This document shows, in pieces, positions 1 to 7,728 of a stretch of DNA of 11,379 nucleotides. This DNA is from Bacteroidales bacterium (GTDB lineage: Bacteria > Bacteroidota > Bacteroidia > Bacteroidales > Bacteroidaceae), in assembly GCA_004558865.1 (NCBI GenBank), contig SFCY01000070.1:1-11379 (forward strand), read 5' to 3'. The position numbers and the translations under genes were made by a program. Below the pieces are notes generated by a model, which was given only the letters and a program-made list of their open reading frames with translations, was not told where the DNA came from and ran no database searches. The number at the start of each line of letters is the position of its first letter. Position 1 is the stretch's first letter.

Positions 1-1
1 T

Positions 2-19
2 TTTTCAGCTAGTCACAAC
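2..19. repeat. 18-bp direct repeat, copy 1
   Basis: Bases 2-19 read ttttcagctagtcacaac and match bases 77-94 at 17 of 18 positions, with a spacing of 75 bp. In the other copy this sequence forms the -33 box and spacer of a leftward promoter, so this copy may belong to a second, tandem promoter whose -7 box lies just outside the window. Confidence 0.6.
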
Positions 20-64
20 GCTTATCTCCTCCACCGCCACTTTGGTTTGTTGTTTCTTACCCTG

Positions 65-94
65 CAAAGGTACAAATTTTCAGCTAATCACAAC
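65..94 (-). promoter_or_regulatory. Leftward promoter for a gene beyond the left edge
   Basis: Read on the minus strand, bases 72 to 65 spell TACCTTTG, a full match to the Bacteroidetes -7 consensus TAnnTTTG. Eighteen bases upstream (94 to 91) is GTTG, a three-of-four match to the -33 box TTTG. Transcription would start near base 58 and leave the window to the left, so the target gene is not visible. The -33 half lies within the direct repeat at 77-94. Confidence 0.6.
77..94. repeat. 18-bp direct repeat, copy 2
   Basis: Bases 77-94 read ttttcagctaatcacaac and differ from bases 2-19 by one base. This copy overlaps the -33 box and spacer of the leftward promoter at 65-94. Confidence 0.6.
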
Positions 95-171
95 ATAGTC
101 TATTATTTGGTCTGAGACAAACTTGGTTTCTTACTTTTCCTTTTTTTTATATCCGATTTTCCGAAATTCGA

Positions 172-202
172 TATGGTTATCCTGTTTTTTTCTCTATTTT
201 TG
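172..202 (+). promoter_or_regulatory. Bacteroidetes-type promoter for the first gene
   Basis: Bases 195-202 (TATTTTTG) match the -7 consensus TAnnTTTG. A TATG at 172-175, 19 bases upstream, is a three-of-four match to the -33 TTTG box. The predicted transcript start is near base 209, about 20 nt before the ATG at 229. This is probably the main promoter of the gene block. It also argues against translation from the in-frame GTG at 202, which would lie inside the -7 box. Confidence 0.5.
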
Positions 203-228
203 TGGCAAATTCTAAATCGTTTTTTGCT

Positions 229-1809
229 ATGAACAAGTATTTTACCTATGTATTGTCACTGCTTTTGAGTGCGGTGAGTCTTGTTGCAGTTGCCCAGGAG
301 AGCAACTATCCCGACAGTCTGAATGGCTATTACCGTCTGTCCAACCCCGACTTGAACACCTATCTTACCGCCTTCACCCAGGGCGGACTCGGCTCCACCA
401 CGGCCAACCCCGCCAATGCATCCCAGGTGGTGAGGCTCACCACTTCTAAGATGTATTCCTTGGGCGACGATATGGCTGCCCTCCAGGCCCGCCTCGACAA
501 GGGTGAGATCGACCAGGAGACCTATTCCAAACTCTTCCAACAGCTGATGACCCTCAACAGCTGGAAGAGCGGCTTCTATCCTGTGACGAGCCTCAGCATT
601 CAGGGCACCGACTACGCCTTGTTCTTTTCCAAACTGAGCGACTATTGCGACCGCGCCATCAACGCTTTCCTCAACGACGAGGTGTCCACAATCTATGAGA
701 ATAATTATCAGAACCTCATGCTTCTGAGCGTATTCTCGGGAGTGATCTATCCTGCCAACCTCGCCACCGTCGACGACTTCAAGGCGTGGTGCCAAAGCTA
801 CCTCACCCAATGGCGTGACATCGCCGACTTCCACCTCTATTTCCATCCCCTCTCGGTCACTCCCGACAATGGTGGCTCCTCCTTCTTCACGGGCAACTAC
901 GCCATCGAATTCAAGACACCTGCTTGGATTGGAAACATGAAGAACGCCCAGACCTACATCAATGCCATCCTGACCAGCAACGGAACCAACCCCGATGTTG
1001 ACACCCTCAACATCTGGCAGGAGACTTGTGAGCGCGTGCTCGCCCAGATTGCCAAGGACTATTCGGAAGAGTCGGAACCCTACAAATTGGCCGACAACCT
1101 GCTCAACTACACCCAGGCCGACAACGTCTACGCTTTGTGCACCGATGAGAACGGCGACCTGTACTCCCAGCAGTTGCCCGACGCCTTCGGCACGAATGGC
1201 GTAACGTTGACCACCGAGCAGTCGCAACGCATCACGTGGAGGCCTGAGTACGTGAACGAGGCCTCACCCTTTGCCGTGGCCCCCGACGCCGCAAAGAAGG
1301 GCAGCGACGGCCATTTCTACACCACCCTCAACACCGCCTTCCCCTATAAGGTGCTGTCGCCCGACGTAGAGGTCTACACGGTGTCGTCGGTAGATGCCGC
1401 AACAGGTGGCGCAACGCTTGAAAAGATAGCCGATGGCAAGGTAGGAGCCAACACTGCCGTGGTGGTGAGGTCCAAGTCCACCGCCCTGGCCGACAACCAG
1501 TTGGTGCCGTTGGATGAAGACGTGGCTCCCATTGAGGGCAATGTGCTTGGAGGCACCCTGTTTGCCCAAAACAACAACGGCAGCATGAAAACACTGACCG
1601 TGGCCAATGACCAGCCCGCTTTCCTTTTGATTCCTGAGACCGTACCGGCCAACACCGCCTTCTATGAGGGCAAGGTTGCCAACGGCATCGGCTCCCTCCA
1701 CAACACCTTTGGCCTTAGCGCCGTCTTCGACCTGCAGGGTCGCAAGATCGCCACTCCCCAACACAAGGGCGTCTACATCATCAATGGCCAGAAGGTTGTG
1801 GTGAGATAG
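229..1809 (+). CDS. Secreted protein of unknown function with sorting-type C-terminal tail
   Basis: This encodes a 526-residue exported protein that I cannot assign to a named family. It begins MNKYFTYVLSLLLSAVSLVA, a typical signal peptide with likely cleavage just before QESN (about residue 20). ATG 229 is preferred over the in-frame GTG at 202 because the GTG sits in the promoter and would put nine polar and aromatic residues ahead of the signal peptide. Residues about 25-65 (NGYYRLSNPDLNTYL) resemble the start of lectin-like modules, but only weakly. Residues about 70-330 look largely helical. Residues about 370-485 form a beta-rich module (VYTVSS..., GANTAVVVRSKS, VPANTAFYEG) of a kind common in exported Prevotella proteins. 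Residues 500-526 are the tail: FDLQGRK, then KGVYIINGQKVVVR. It is the first gene of the block, and the next starts 119 nt downstream. Confidence that the gene is real and exported is high; its function is unknown. Confidence 0.9.
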   Translation: MNKYFTYVLSLLLSAVSLVAVAQESNYPDSLNGYYRLSNPDLNTYLTAFTQGGLGSTTANPANASQVVRLTTSKMYSLGDDMAALQARLDKGEIDQETYSKLFQQLMTLNSWKSGFYPVTSLSIQGTDYALFFSKLSDYCDRAINAFLNDEVSTIYENNYQNLMLLSVFSGVIYPANLATVDDFKAWCQSYLTQWRDIADFHLYFHPLSVTPDNGGSSFFTGNYAIEFKTPAWIGNMKNAQTYINAILTSNGTNPDVDTLNIWQETCERVLAQIAKDYSEESEPYKLADNLLNYTQADNVYALCTDENGDLYSQQLPDAFGTNGVTLTTEQSQRITWRPEYVNEASPFAVAPDAAKKGSDGHFYTTLNTAFPYKVLSPDVEVYTVSSVDAATGGATLEKIADGKVGANTAVVVRSKSTALADNQLVPLDEDVAPIEGNVLGGTLFAQNNNGSMKTLTVANDQPAFLLIPETVPANTAFYEGKVANGIGSLHNTFGLSAVFDLQGRKIATPQHKGVYIINGQKVVVR

Positions 1810-1928
1810 CCCCACCTCTCTCCGTCGATCTCTCTCTTTCTTACCTACCATCTTACCCTCCTCCTTCGCGATGCGCGTCGCATCCAAGGAGGGGGAGGGA
1901 TATATCTTGTTCCCAAAATACACAGCTT
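1810..1928 (+). other. Intergenic gap with strong inverted repeat
   Basis: A pyrimidine-rich stretch (1810-1855) is followed by an inverted repeat. The outer arms CCTCCTT (1860-1866) and AAGGAGG (1886-1892) flank inner arms GATGCG (1870-1875) and CGCATC (1879-1884) around a CGT loop, with a small CGC/C internal loop between the two stems. Weaker outer pairing is possible at 1857-1859 with 1893-1895. The stem is followed by tatatcttgttc, not a clean T-run. It could be a partial terminator after the first gene or a leader/processing structure for the second. I see no convincing TAnnTTTG promoter in the gap. The GGAGG here is about 37 nt from the next ATG, too far to act as its ribosome-binding site. 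Confidence 0.6.
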
Positions 1929-4900
1929 ATGAGACGATTTTTGCCCCTTGTCATTTTAGGCTTGTCCATCGGATTGCATGGCCATGCCCAAGAATCCAAA
2001 TTTTGGGGATTCCTTGCCCAATCCTCTGAATGGAGTACCCAATATGGAGTCTACTCCTACCAGACCGTTTCCCCGTTCGACAAGACACCTCTGTTCACCA
2101 CCTCCGACTATACCTTCAGTGCCGGCTGCGCTTGGCAGAACGGCTATTATTACGGCATGGACTACTACAAGGGCGGCTGGTTCTCAGGACCCTCCGCCAC
2201 CCTCCACAAAATCAATACCGACACGTGGCAGGCCGAGGGCGAGCCGCTCAGTCTGACTCTTCCCGACCAAATCAACTTTGTCGCCATAGAGACCGCCCAG
2301 GCCACCAACGGCACCACGTGGGGAGAGTTCCGCACGCAGGATGACAATACCTACGAGCTTGGCACCGTAGACTATGCCAACATGACGCGGACCACCCTCT
2401 CTACCACTACCCGCTATTATCTCGCCCTTGGCATCAGCAGCGACGGCTTCCTCTACGGCATCGACACCAATGGCGACCTCTACCGCATTAGCACCTCCAC
2501 AGGCGAGGAGGTGCGGGTGGGCAACACAGGCATCAAGATTGGCGGCGAGTATACCGACCCCAAGGACTATGCCACCTGCGGCGAAATCGATCCCGTCAGC
2601 AACGAGTTCTATTGGCCCTATTACACGGGAGTCTACGGCGACTCTGTGGTGATGTACAAGATCAACCTCTCCACGGCTGCCGCCACAAAGGTGGGAGTCC
2701 TTCCCCAAGGCGACCAGATTGTGGGCATGGTATTCCCCGTCTTGCAGGCCCCGGAGGGCGCGCCCGCGCCGGCTGCCAACATCACCTTCGACTTCGCCGA
2801 CCCCGCATTGGCGGGCAAGGTCTCGTTTGCCGCTTCCGACACCACAGCCGGCGGCCATCCCCTCGCTGGTCAACTCAACTACAAGGTGGAGACAGCCTCC
2901 GGCACCCTTCAGGGCACTGTGTCGCCCGGCACTGTTGCCTCAGTGGATGTGGCCGCGAAGGCATCCGGCATGTTGAGCGTCAAGATCACCCTTTCCAACG
3001 ACAAGGGTGCGTCGCTCCCGGCCTCAGCCTCGCGCTGGGTGGGCTACGACATTCCCGAGCAGCCCGGTGGAGTCAAAGCCACGTTGGAAGACGACACCGT
3101 GGCCACCATCCGTTGGGATTCACCCTCCAAGGGTCTGCACGAAGGCTTCTTGGGCAAGATGACCTACGATGTCTGCCGTGTCGTCGACAATGAGTCGACC
3201 TCCATCGCAGAGGGCGTTGCCGCCACATCGGTGAAGGACACCTTGAGGATCGACGGCAACAAGAGGGTGACTTACGGAGTCAGGGCCCACAACGCCACGC
3301 AGGTGGGCGATTATGGCTACAGCGACGCCTTGGTTGTCGGCTCCGCCTACAGCGTCCCCTTTGAGGACAAGTTTGACGAGAACACCAAGCGCGACTTCTA
3401 TACCACCATCGATGCCAACCATGACGGCATCACCATCTTCCGCCACTACACGGAAGCCCAGTTTGGAGGAATCATCCCCGAACAGGACTACCACGAGATG
3501 GGCTACACGGCCTTGAAGGCCAAGGAGAAGGCCGACGACTGGTTTGTCACTCCCAAGATCCGTCTCGAAGCTGGCGCAGTCTATAAGTTCTCCGTGGATG
3601 CCAAATCCTCAAGTCTCATGAATGACGATGAGCAGATCATGGAGGTCAGGATGGGGACTGGCAACTCTGTGGCCGCCATGCAGCTCCCCGTGATGTCACC
3701 CCTCACCATCACAAGCTCCGAAGTGAAAACCTGTCTCAAGGAGTTCACTGTCAGCAAGAGCGGCACCTACCATTTCGGAATCCATGTGATGACGGAGCCT
3801 GGCCGGGAGAGCCTTTACTTCACCAACATCCTTGTGGCCGTTGCCTCAGACCCCGAAGCACCCGACTCTGTGGGGCTGTTGCGCGCTGTGGCCGACCCCA
3901 ACGGACAGCTCAAGGCCACCGTGCATTTCGTCGCTCCCACCAAGACCAACTCCGGCAAGCCGCTCGGCAGCCTCAGCCGGGTGGAGATTCTGCGCAATGG
4001 AGAGGTCATTGCCAGCCCTACGGGCATCCGTCCCGGAGAGGAAGTCTCGTTCGTCGACAATAGTCCCCAAAACGGCTTCAACAGCTACACCGTGATTCCC
4101 TACAACGACAAGGGCAACGGACGAAGGGCGGAAGTGGATTCCGTCTATGTGGGCGTGGACGTTCCCATGCCGCCCTCGGGTTTGTCGATAGCCGACACTG
4201 GGGATGGGTTCAACTTCTGTTGGAAGCCCGTTGCCCCAATAGGTGCCAATGGACACATTGTCCGTCCGCAGGATGTAGCCTACAGGCTCCAACTTTTGGA
4301 TGACACCTATCGTCCCACAGAGGAAATCAAGGACACCATAGGTCTGCAGGCCCATTACGCCATCAACACCGATGAGGGAGCGCAAGACCTCATCAGGTTC
4401 GGCCTCATGGCCCACAATGCTGCCGGAGAGAGCGGCTATACCTACGGGCGCACTCTGATAGGCGCGCCCTACAGCCTCCCCTTTGCCGAGAGCTTCGCCA
4501 CCGGCACAGGTCATGGCATCAACTGGATGGAGGGCGACGGCCTCTTTGCCATCACCACCGCTGAGAGTTCCGACCAGGATGCAGGGTGCGTGGCCTACAC
4601 CCCCGACCGCATGGGAGCCACCGCATCTTTCAATTTGGGAAAGATGAGCCTTCAATCCGCCGTCCATCCCCGCCTCTCCTTCATGTATTGCCATTTGGGC
4701 TCTGAAGATACGATTGTGGTCAAGGCCGCCCTCCCCAACGGCGAGGAATGTGCCCTCGACACCATCAAGGGCGACGACAGCAAGGAGGGCTGGGAGAAGA
4801 CCACCGTCGCCCTCGACTCTCTTGTCGGCAACAGGTATTTCATCCCCAAGTTTGTTGTCACCGCCAATTCCGGGCGCACGGTCTGCCTCGACCAGATTCT

Positions 4901-5387
4901 TGTGCGCAATCCCTACGACACCGATTTGGCTTTGGACATTGTGGCTCCCGACACCGTGGAGGCTGGCGTCAAGACCACGCTCAAGGTGATGGTCGCCAAC
5001 CAGGGCCTGAAGCCCGCCTCGGGCTATCGCGTCGGCGTGTTGCAAGGCTCCACACTGATAGCCACGGTCCAGTCCGTCGCCCCATTGCAGCCCGACGAGA
5101 CGTCCACTTACGAACTGTCGCCCGTGATAGACGGCCACGATGGCGAGAGCGTCATCCTCAAGGCCCAGCTCTTCTGCCCCAAGGATGTCTACCCCGCCAA
5201 CGACGCCGCCACCTACGTGGTCTATGTCGATGGCACTACACGTGTGGGCAGTGTCAACGCAGCGTCCGCCCATCCGGTCGACATCTATTCTGTCGACGGC
5301 AAGCTCGTCCGAAGCCACGCCACTTCGCTTGGCGGTCTGCCCCAAGGCGTCTACATCCTGGAGGGCAAGACCATTCGTGTTAGGTAA
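1929..5387 (+). CDS. Large secreted multidomain protein, FN3-like and choice-of-anchor-J-type domains
   Basis: This encodes a 1152-residue exported protein, probably an extracellular or surface binding protein. A signal peptide (MRRFLPLVILGLSIGLHGHA) precedes QESKF. Residues about 22-270 carry repeats of the type 'GFLYGIDTNGDLYRIS' and 'VVMYKINLSTAAATKVG', suggesting a beta-propeller-like domain. Residues about 275-370 are Ig-like. An FN3-like domain (about 375-470) leads into a choice-of-anchor-J or cleaved-adhesin type domain (about 474-640, starting YSVPFEDKF, with DDWFVTPKIRL). Two more FN3-like segments (about 640-748 and 748-848) lead into a second such domain (about 848-995, starting YSLPFAESF). 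Residues about 1000-1105 resemble a CARDB-like domain (VEAGVKTTLKVMVANQG). The tail (about 1112-1152) has YSVDGK and PQGVYILEG...IRVR. No catalytic motif is visible. The peptidase gene begins 27 nt downstream, so the two are probably co-transcribed. The domain names come from motif recognition only. Confidence 0.9.
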   Translation: MRRFLPLVILGLSIGLHGHAQESKFWGFLAQSSEWSTQYGVYSYQTVSPFDKTPLFTTSDYTFSAGCAWQNGYYYGMDYYKGGWFSGPSATLHKINTDTWQAEGEPLSLTLPDQINFVAIETAQATNGTTWGEFRTQDDNTYELGTVDYANMTRTTLSTTTRYYLALGISSDGFLYGIDTNGDLYRISTSTGEEVRVGNTGIKIGGEYTDPKDYATCGEIDPVSNEFYWPYYTGVYGDSVVMYKINLSTAAATKVGVLPQGDQIVGMVFPVLQAPEGAPAPAANITFDFADPALAGKVSFAASDTTAGGHPLAGQLNYKVETASGTLQGTVSPGTVASVDVAAKASGMLSVKITLSNDKGASLPASASRWVGYDIPEQPGGVKATLEDDTVATIRWDSPSKGLHEGFLGKMTYDVCRVVDNESTSIAEGVAATSVKDTLRIDGNKRVTYGVRAHNATQVGDYGYSDALVVGSAYSVPFEDKFDENTKRDFYTTIDANHDGITIFRHYTEAQFGGIIPEQDYHEMGYTALKAKEKADDWFVTPKIRLEAGAVYKFSVDAKSSSLMNDDEQIMEVRMGTGNSVAAMQLPVMSPLTITSSEVKTCLKEFTVSKSGTYHFGIHVMTEPGRESLYFTNILVAVASDPEAPDSVGLLRAVADPNGQLKATVHFVAPTKTNSGKPLGSLSRVEILRNGEVIASPTGIRPGEEVSFVDNSPQNGFNSYTVIPYNDKGNGRRAEVDSVYVGVDVPMPPSGLSIADTGDGFNFCWKPVAPIGANGHIVRPQDVAYRLQLLDDTYRPTEEIKDTIGLQAHYAINTDEGAQDLIRFGLMAHNAAGESGYTYGRTLIGAPYSLPFAESFATGTGHGINWMEGDGLFAITTAESSDQDAGCVAYTPDRMGATASFNLGKMSLQSAVHPRLSFMYCHLGSEDTIVVKAALPNGEECALDTIKGDDSKEGWEKTTVALDSLVGNRYFIPKFVVTANSGRTVCLDQILVRNPYDTDLALDIVAPDTVEAGVKTTLKVMVANQGLKPASGYRVGVLQGSTLIATVQSVAPLQPDETSTYELSPVIDGHDGESVILKAQLFCPKDVYPANDAATYVVYVDGTTRVGSVNAASAHPVDIYSVDGKLVRSHATSLGGLPQGVYILEGKTIRVR

Positions 5388-5414
5388 CTGTCAACCATTA
5401 TAAACGAATACAAT

Positions 5415-7604
5415 ATGTTCTCACAAAAAAGCAATATCATTTTGGCCTTGGCCCTCTGCTGCGCCCTTGCAGCGGAGGCCAAGCCGAGAACGCAAGCGCA
5501 GATTCTGCAGCTTGCCGGCGAAGCCCTTACCTCCAAGGTTGCCCCCGCAAGGCGCGCAGCGGGCAAGGCGGAGCTTTCTGTGGCATACGCCTCCAAGGCA
5601 CTGACCGTGGTGGGACGGTCCAGCGGAGGCTATGCCGTCATTTCCAACGACGACCTCCTGCCAGCCGTGTTGGCCTATTCGCCCACCGACTTCAGCAAGT
5701 CCGACACCAATCCTGGCCTCAAGTGGTGGCTCGGTGCCGTGGAGGAGGCCGCGGGGCAGATTGTGGCCGAGGGGGTGCCTTATCGGAGGATCAGTCCCGA
5801 CCTCAACACGTTTCCTGCCCAAGTGCCTCAGATGCTCAGTAGCATTTGGGGACAGTTGGAGCCATACAACAACTTCTGCCCCCTCGAATATGATGTCAAT
5901 GGCAAGTTGGTGGGCCGCACCGTAGTGGGATGTGTGGCAACGGCGATGGCGCAAATCATGTACTACCATGGCTATCCCACCCATCCCACCGGCACCTATA
6001 CCGACATGCAGACCACTGACGCCTTTGGCCGTCCTGTTCCCATCACCGTGAATCTCGACGACTACGTCTTCGACTACTCGCTGATGCGCGATTCCTACAC
6101 GCCCGGCAACTACTCCCAGGCCGAGGCCGACCAGGTGGCGGCCCTGAGCTATGCTTGCGGCGTGACGTTCGCCATGATTTATGGCACCGAGGCTTCAGGC
6201 ACCTTTTCCGACAGTGCGGTGGTGAGTCTCAAGAAGCATTTCGGATTCTCTGGCGCCCAGCTGCTTCAGCGCTCCTCCTATTCCGAAGACGAAGCTTGGA
6301 TGTACATCATCTTCGACGAACTCAGCCACAACCGTCCCCTGATGTATTCCGGAGCCGACGACCTTTTCACAGTAGGTGGCGGCGGTCATGCCTTTATCTT
6401 CGACGGCTACGATGCCGAGGGACTTGTGCATGTCAACTGGGGATGGTTCGGCCGAAACGACGGCTATTACGAAGTGGACCTGCTCAATCCCCGCCAGCAT
6501 AGTTTCCACAACCAGCAGGACATGATCATCGGTTGCGAGCCTCCCGCCCAGGGCGGCGCGCTGATGGATTCCCTGCGTGTGGAGGGACCCGTCAGTGAAG
6601 ACAGCCTCAGGCTCTATGCGGAGAAGAGCCTCACCCAGGGCCTGCGCGTGCTCGACCTCTCCCAAGCCTCTCTCCCCGGCGACTCGCTGCCCACGAAGGC
6701 CTTCTATGGCAGCCAGTTGCGCAAGGTCGTCCTGCCCCAGAACTTGGTCTCCATCGGTGATGGCGCCTTTGGCGACTGCCGCAATCTCTCCGAGGTCGTG
6801 TTTGGCGACAACGCTGAGCGCCATTTCGTGGTGGTCGACCATGTCGTCTACAATGCCGACACCACAGAGGTCATAGAGGTGCTTCCTTATTATTATAATG
6901 CGGCGAGCATGATGGCCGACTACACCTCTGTTTATGAAGTGCCCTCCACGGTGAGGTCGATTCACAAGTATGCCCTCGATGGCTGCTTCAGAATCCAGGG
7001 TCTCGTGCTCTCCAAGAATGTGGAGCATTTGGGCAGCAGCGTCTTCGCCCATGCCACCAACCTCAAGCGCATCTGTGTGCGCACCGCCACGCCGCCAGCC
7101 GTCGACGTGCATGCCTTCGACGGCCTCGATGTCGGCTACACTCAGTTGGCCATTCCCGCCGGCACCCGCGACGTCTACATGCGTTCTGCCGGCTGGAGAG
7201 ACTTCTTCAAGTTGGACAACGTCTTGGAGCAGGGCACCAACATCCGCGCCACCGATGTCTATCGCCACGAGGGCGACGACAATCCCGAATGGCAGTATCG
7301 CATGTTTGGCGACTTCGTTCCCGGCACTCCCGTCCTCAGTTGTGCTGCCGGCAAGAATGCTCCCGTGGGCGAGTATCCCATCGTCGTGGAGCCCGGCACT
7401 GTCGAGGGCGACGATGTTGTCTTCACCAACGGTACGCTTCATGTGGTCGACAAGAGTGCGCAGCTGCCCACCACAGGAATCCACGGCCTGACCCTCACGG
7501 GCAGCGACCGTGCCTTCACGCTCGACGGCCGGGCTGCGTCTGCCTCATCGACGGCCGCGCCGCGGCGCATCCTCATCATCAATGGCAAGAAAATCATCAA
7601 GTAG
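5415..7604 (+). CDS. C10 (streptopain-like) cysteine peptidase fused to BspA-like LRRs and MBG-like domain
   Basis: This encodes a 729-residue secreted papain-fold cysteine protease of MEROPS family C10, related to SpeB, interpain A and the B. fragilis Bfp enzymes. The signal peptide ends near AEA-KP (residue 22). Residues about 23-130 are a SpeB-type propeptide (GGYAVISNDDLLPAVLAYS). In the catalytic domain, about 135-375, Gln147 in IWGQLEPYNNFCP is the likely oxyanion residue. Cys173 in VGCVATAMAQ is the nucleophile, His325 is in GGGHAFIFDG, and Asn341-Trp342 lie in NWGWFG. The Cys-His spacing (152) is close to SpeB's 148. Beyond the usual family length of about 400 residues come BspA-type LRRs (about 390-605: SIGDGAFGDCRNLSEVVF, GWRDFFKL). 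An MBG-like domain follows (about 612-680: DDNPEWQY, APVGEYPIVVEPGTV). The tail is degenerate: FTLDGR, then ILIINGKKIIK. The enzyme looks active, and the LRRs probably aid surface or substrate binding. Confidence 0.93.
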   Translation: MFSQKSNIILALALCCALAAEAKPRTQAQILQLAGEALTSKVAPARRAAGKAELSVAYASKALTVVGRSSGGYAVISNDDLLPAVLAYSPTDFSKSDTNPGLKWWLGAVEEAAGQIVAEGVPYRRISPDLNTFPAQVPQMLSSIWGQLEPYNNFCPLEYDVNGKLVGRTVVGCVATAMAQIMYYHGYPTHPTGTYTDMQTTDAFGRPVPITVNLDDYVFDYSLMRDSYTPGNYSQAEADQVAALSYACGVTFAMIYGTEASGTFSDSAVVSLKKHFGFSGAQLLQRSSYSEDEAWMYIIFDELSHNRPLMYSGADDLFTVGGGGHAFIFDGYDAEGLVHVNWGWFGRNDGYYEVDLLNPRQHSFHNQQDMIIGCEPPAQGGALMDSLRVEGPVSEDSLRLYAEKSLTQGLRVLDLSQASLPGDSLPTKAFYGSQLRKVVLPQNLVSIGDGAFGDCRNLSEVVFGDNAERHFVVVDHVVYNADTTEVIEVLPYYYNAASMMADYTSVYEVPSTVRSIHKYALDGCFRIQGLVLSKNVEHLGSSVFAHATNLKRICVRTATPPAVDVHAFDGLDVGYTQLAIPAGTRDVYMRSAGWRDFFKLDNVLEQGTNIRATDVYRHEGDDNPEWQYRMFGDFVPGTPVLSCAAGKNAPVGEYPIVVEPGTVEGDDVVFTNGTLHVVDKSAQLPTTGIHGLTLTGSDRAFTLDGRAASASSTAAPRRILIINGKKIIK

Positions 7605-7728
7605 AATATCATAGACCGTAAAGACTGGCAGCTGTCCGCTTCCCTGCAGTCATCGCGACTTCCCACGCTGGCTATGAGGCGGTGGCTGCCAAAGGTCTTT
7701 TACAAATCAAAAACTAATAGCTTGTTAT
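7605..7728 (+). other. Intergenic gap with long-range inverted repeat
   Basis: This 124-nt gap separates the LRR peptidase from the next gene. AAAGAC plus TGGCAGC (7620-7632) can pair with GCTGCCA (7685-7691) plus GTCTTT (7695-7700), leaving a three-base AAG bulge and a loop of about 52 nt. The 3' arm runs into ttttac and an A-rich stretch. The structure could terminate or attenuate readthrough, or protect the 3' end of the upstream message. The large loop makes it a poor classical intrinsic terminator. TAGCTTGT at 7718-7725 matches TAnnTTTG at only six of eight positions and is too close to the ATG, so I do not call a promoter. Confidence 0.5.

Noticed and set aside
202..228. GTG start at 202 for the first gene
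   Set aside because: It overlaps the predicted -7 box, and the predicted transcript starts after it. The ATG at 229 begins a clean signal peptide.
3846..5345. Long minus-strand open frame (499 codons) opposite the large secreted protein, and similar ones at 7747-9471 and 6195-7484
   Set aside because: They mirror plus-strand genes that have signal peptides, recognisable domains and sorting tails. Their translations are rich in G, V, D, H and A with no domain pattern. They look like products of GC-biased codon use. The one at 7747-9471 also crosses the junction between two real genes.
7522..7564. Repeated tcgacggccg segments in the tail of the LRR peptidase, 26 bp apart, suggesting a frameshifting duplication
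   Set aside because: The copies match at about 15 of 17 bases, but removing one would break the frame that gives the INGKKIIK ending. A simple duplication does not explain the degenerate tail, and GC-rich coincidence is as likely.
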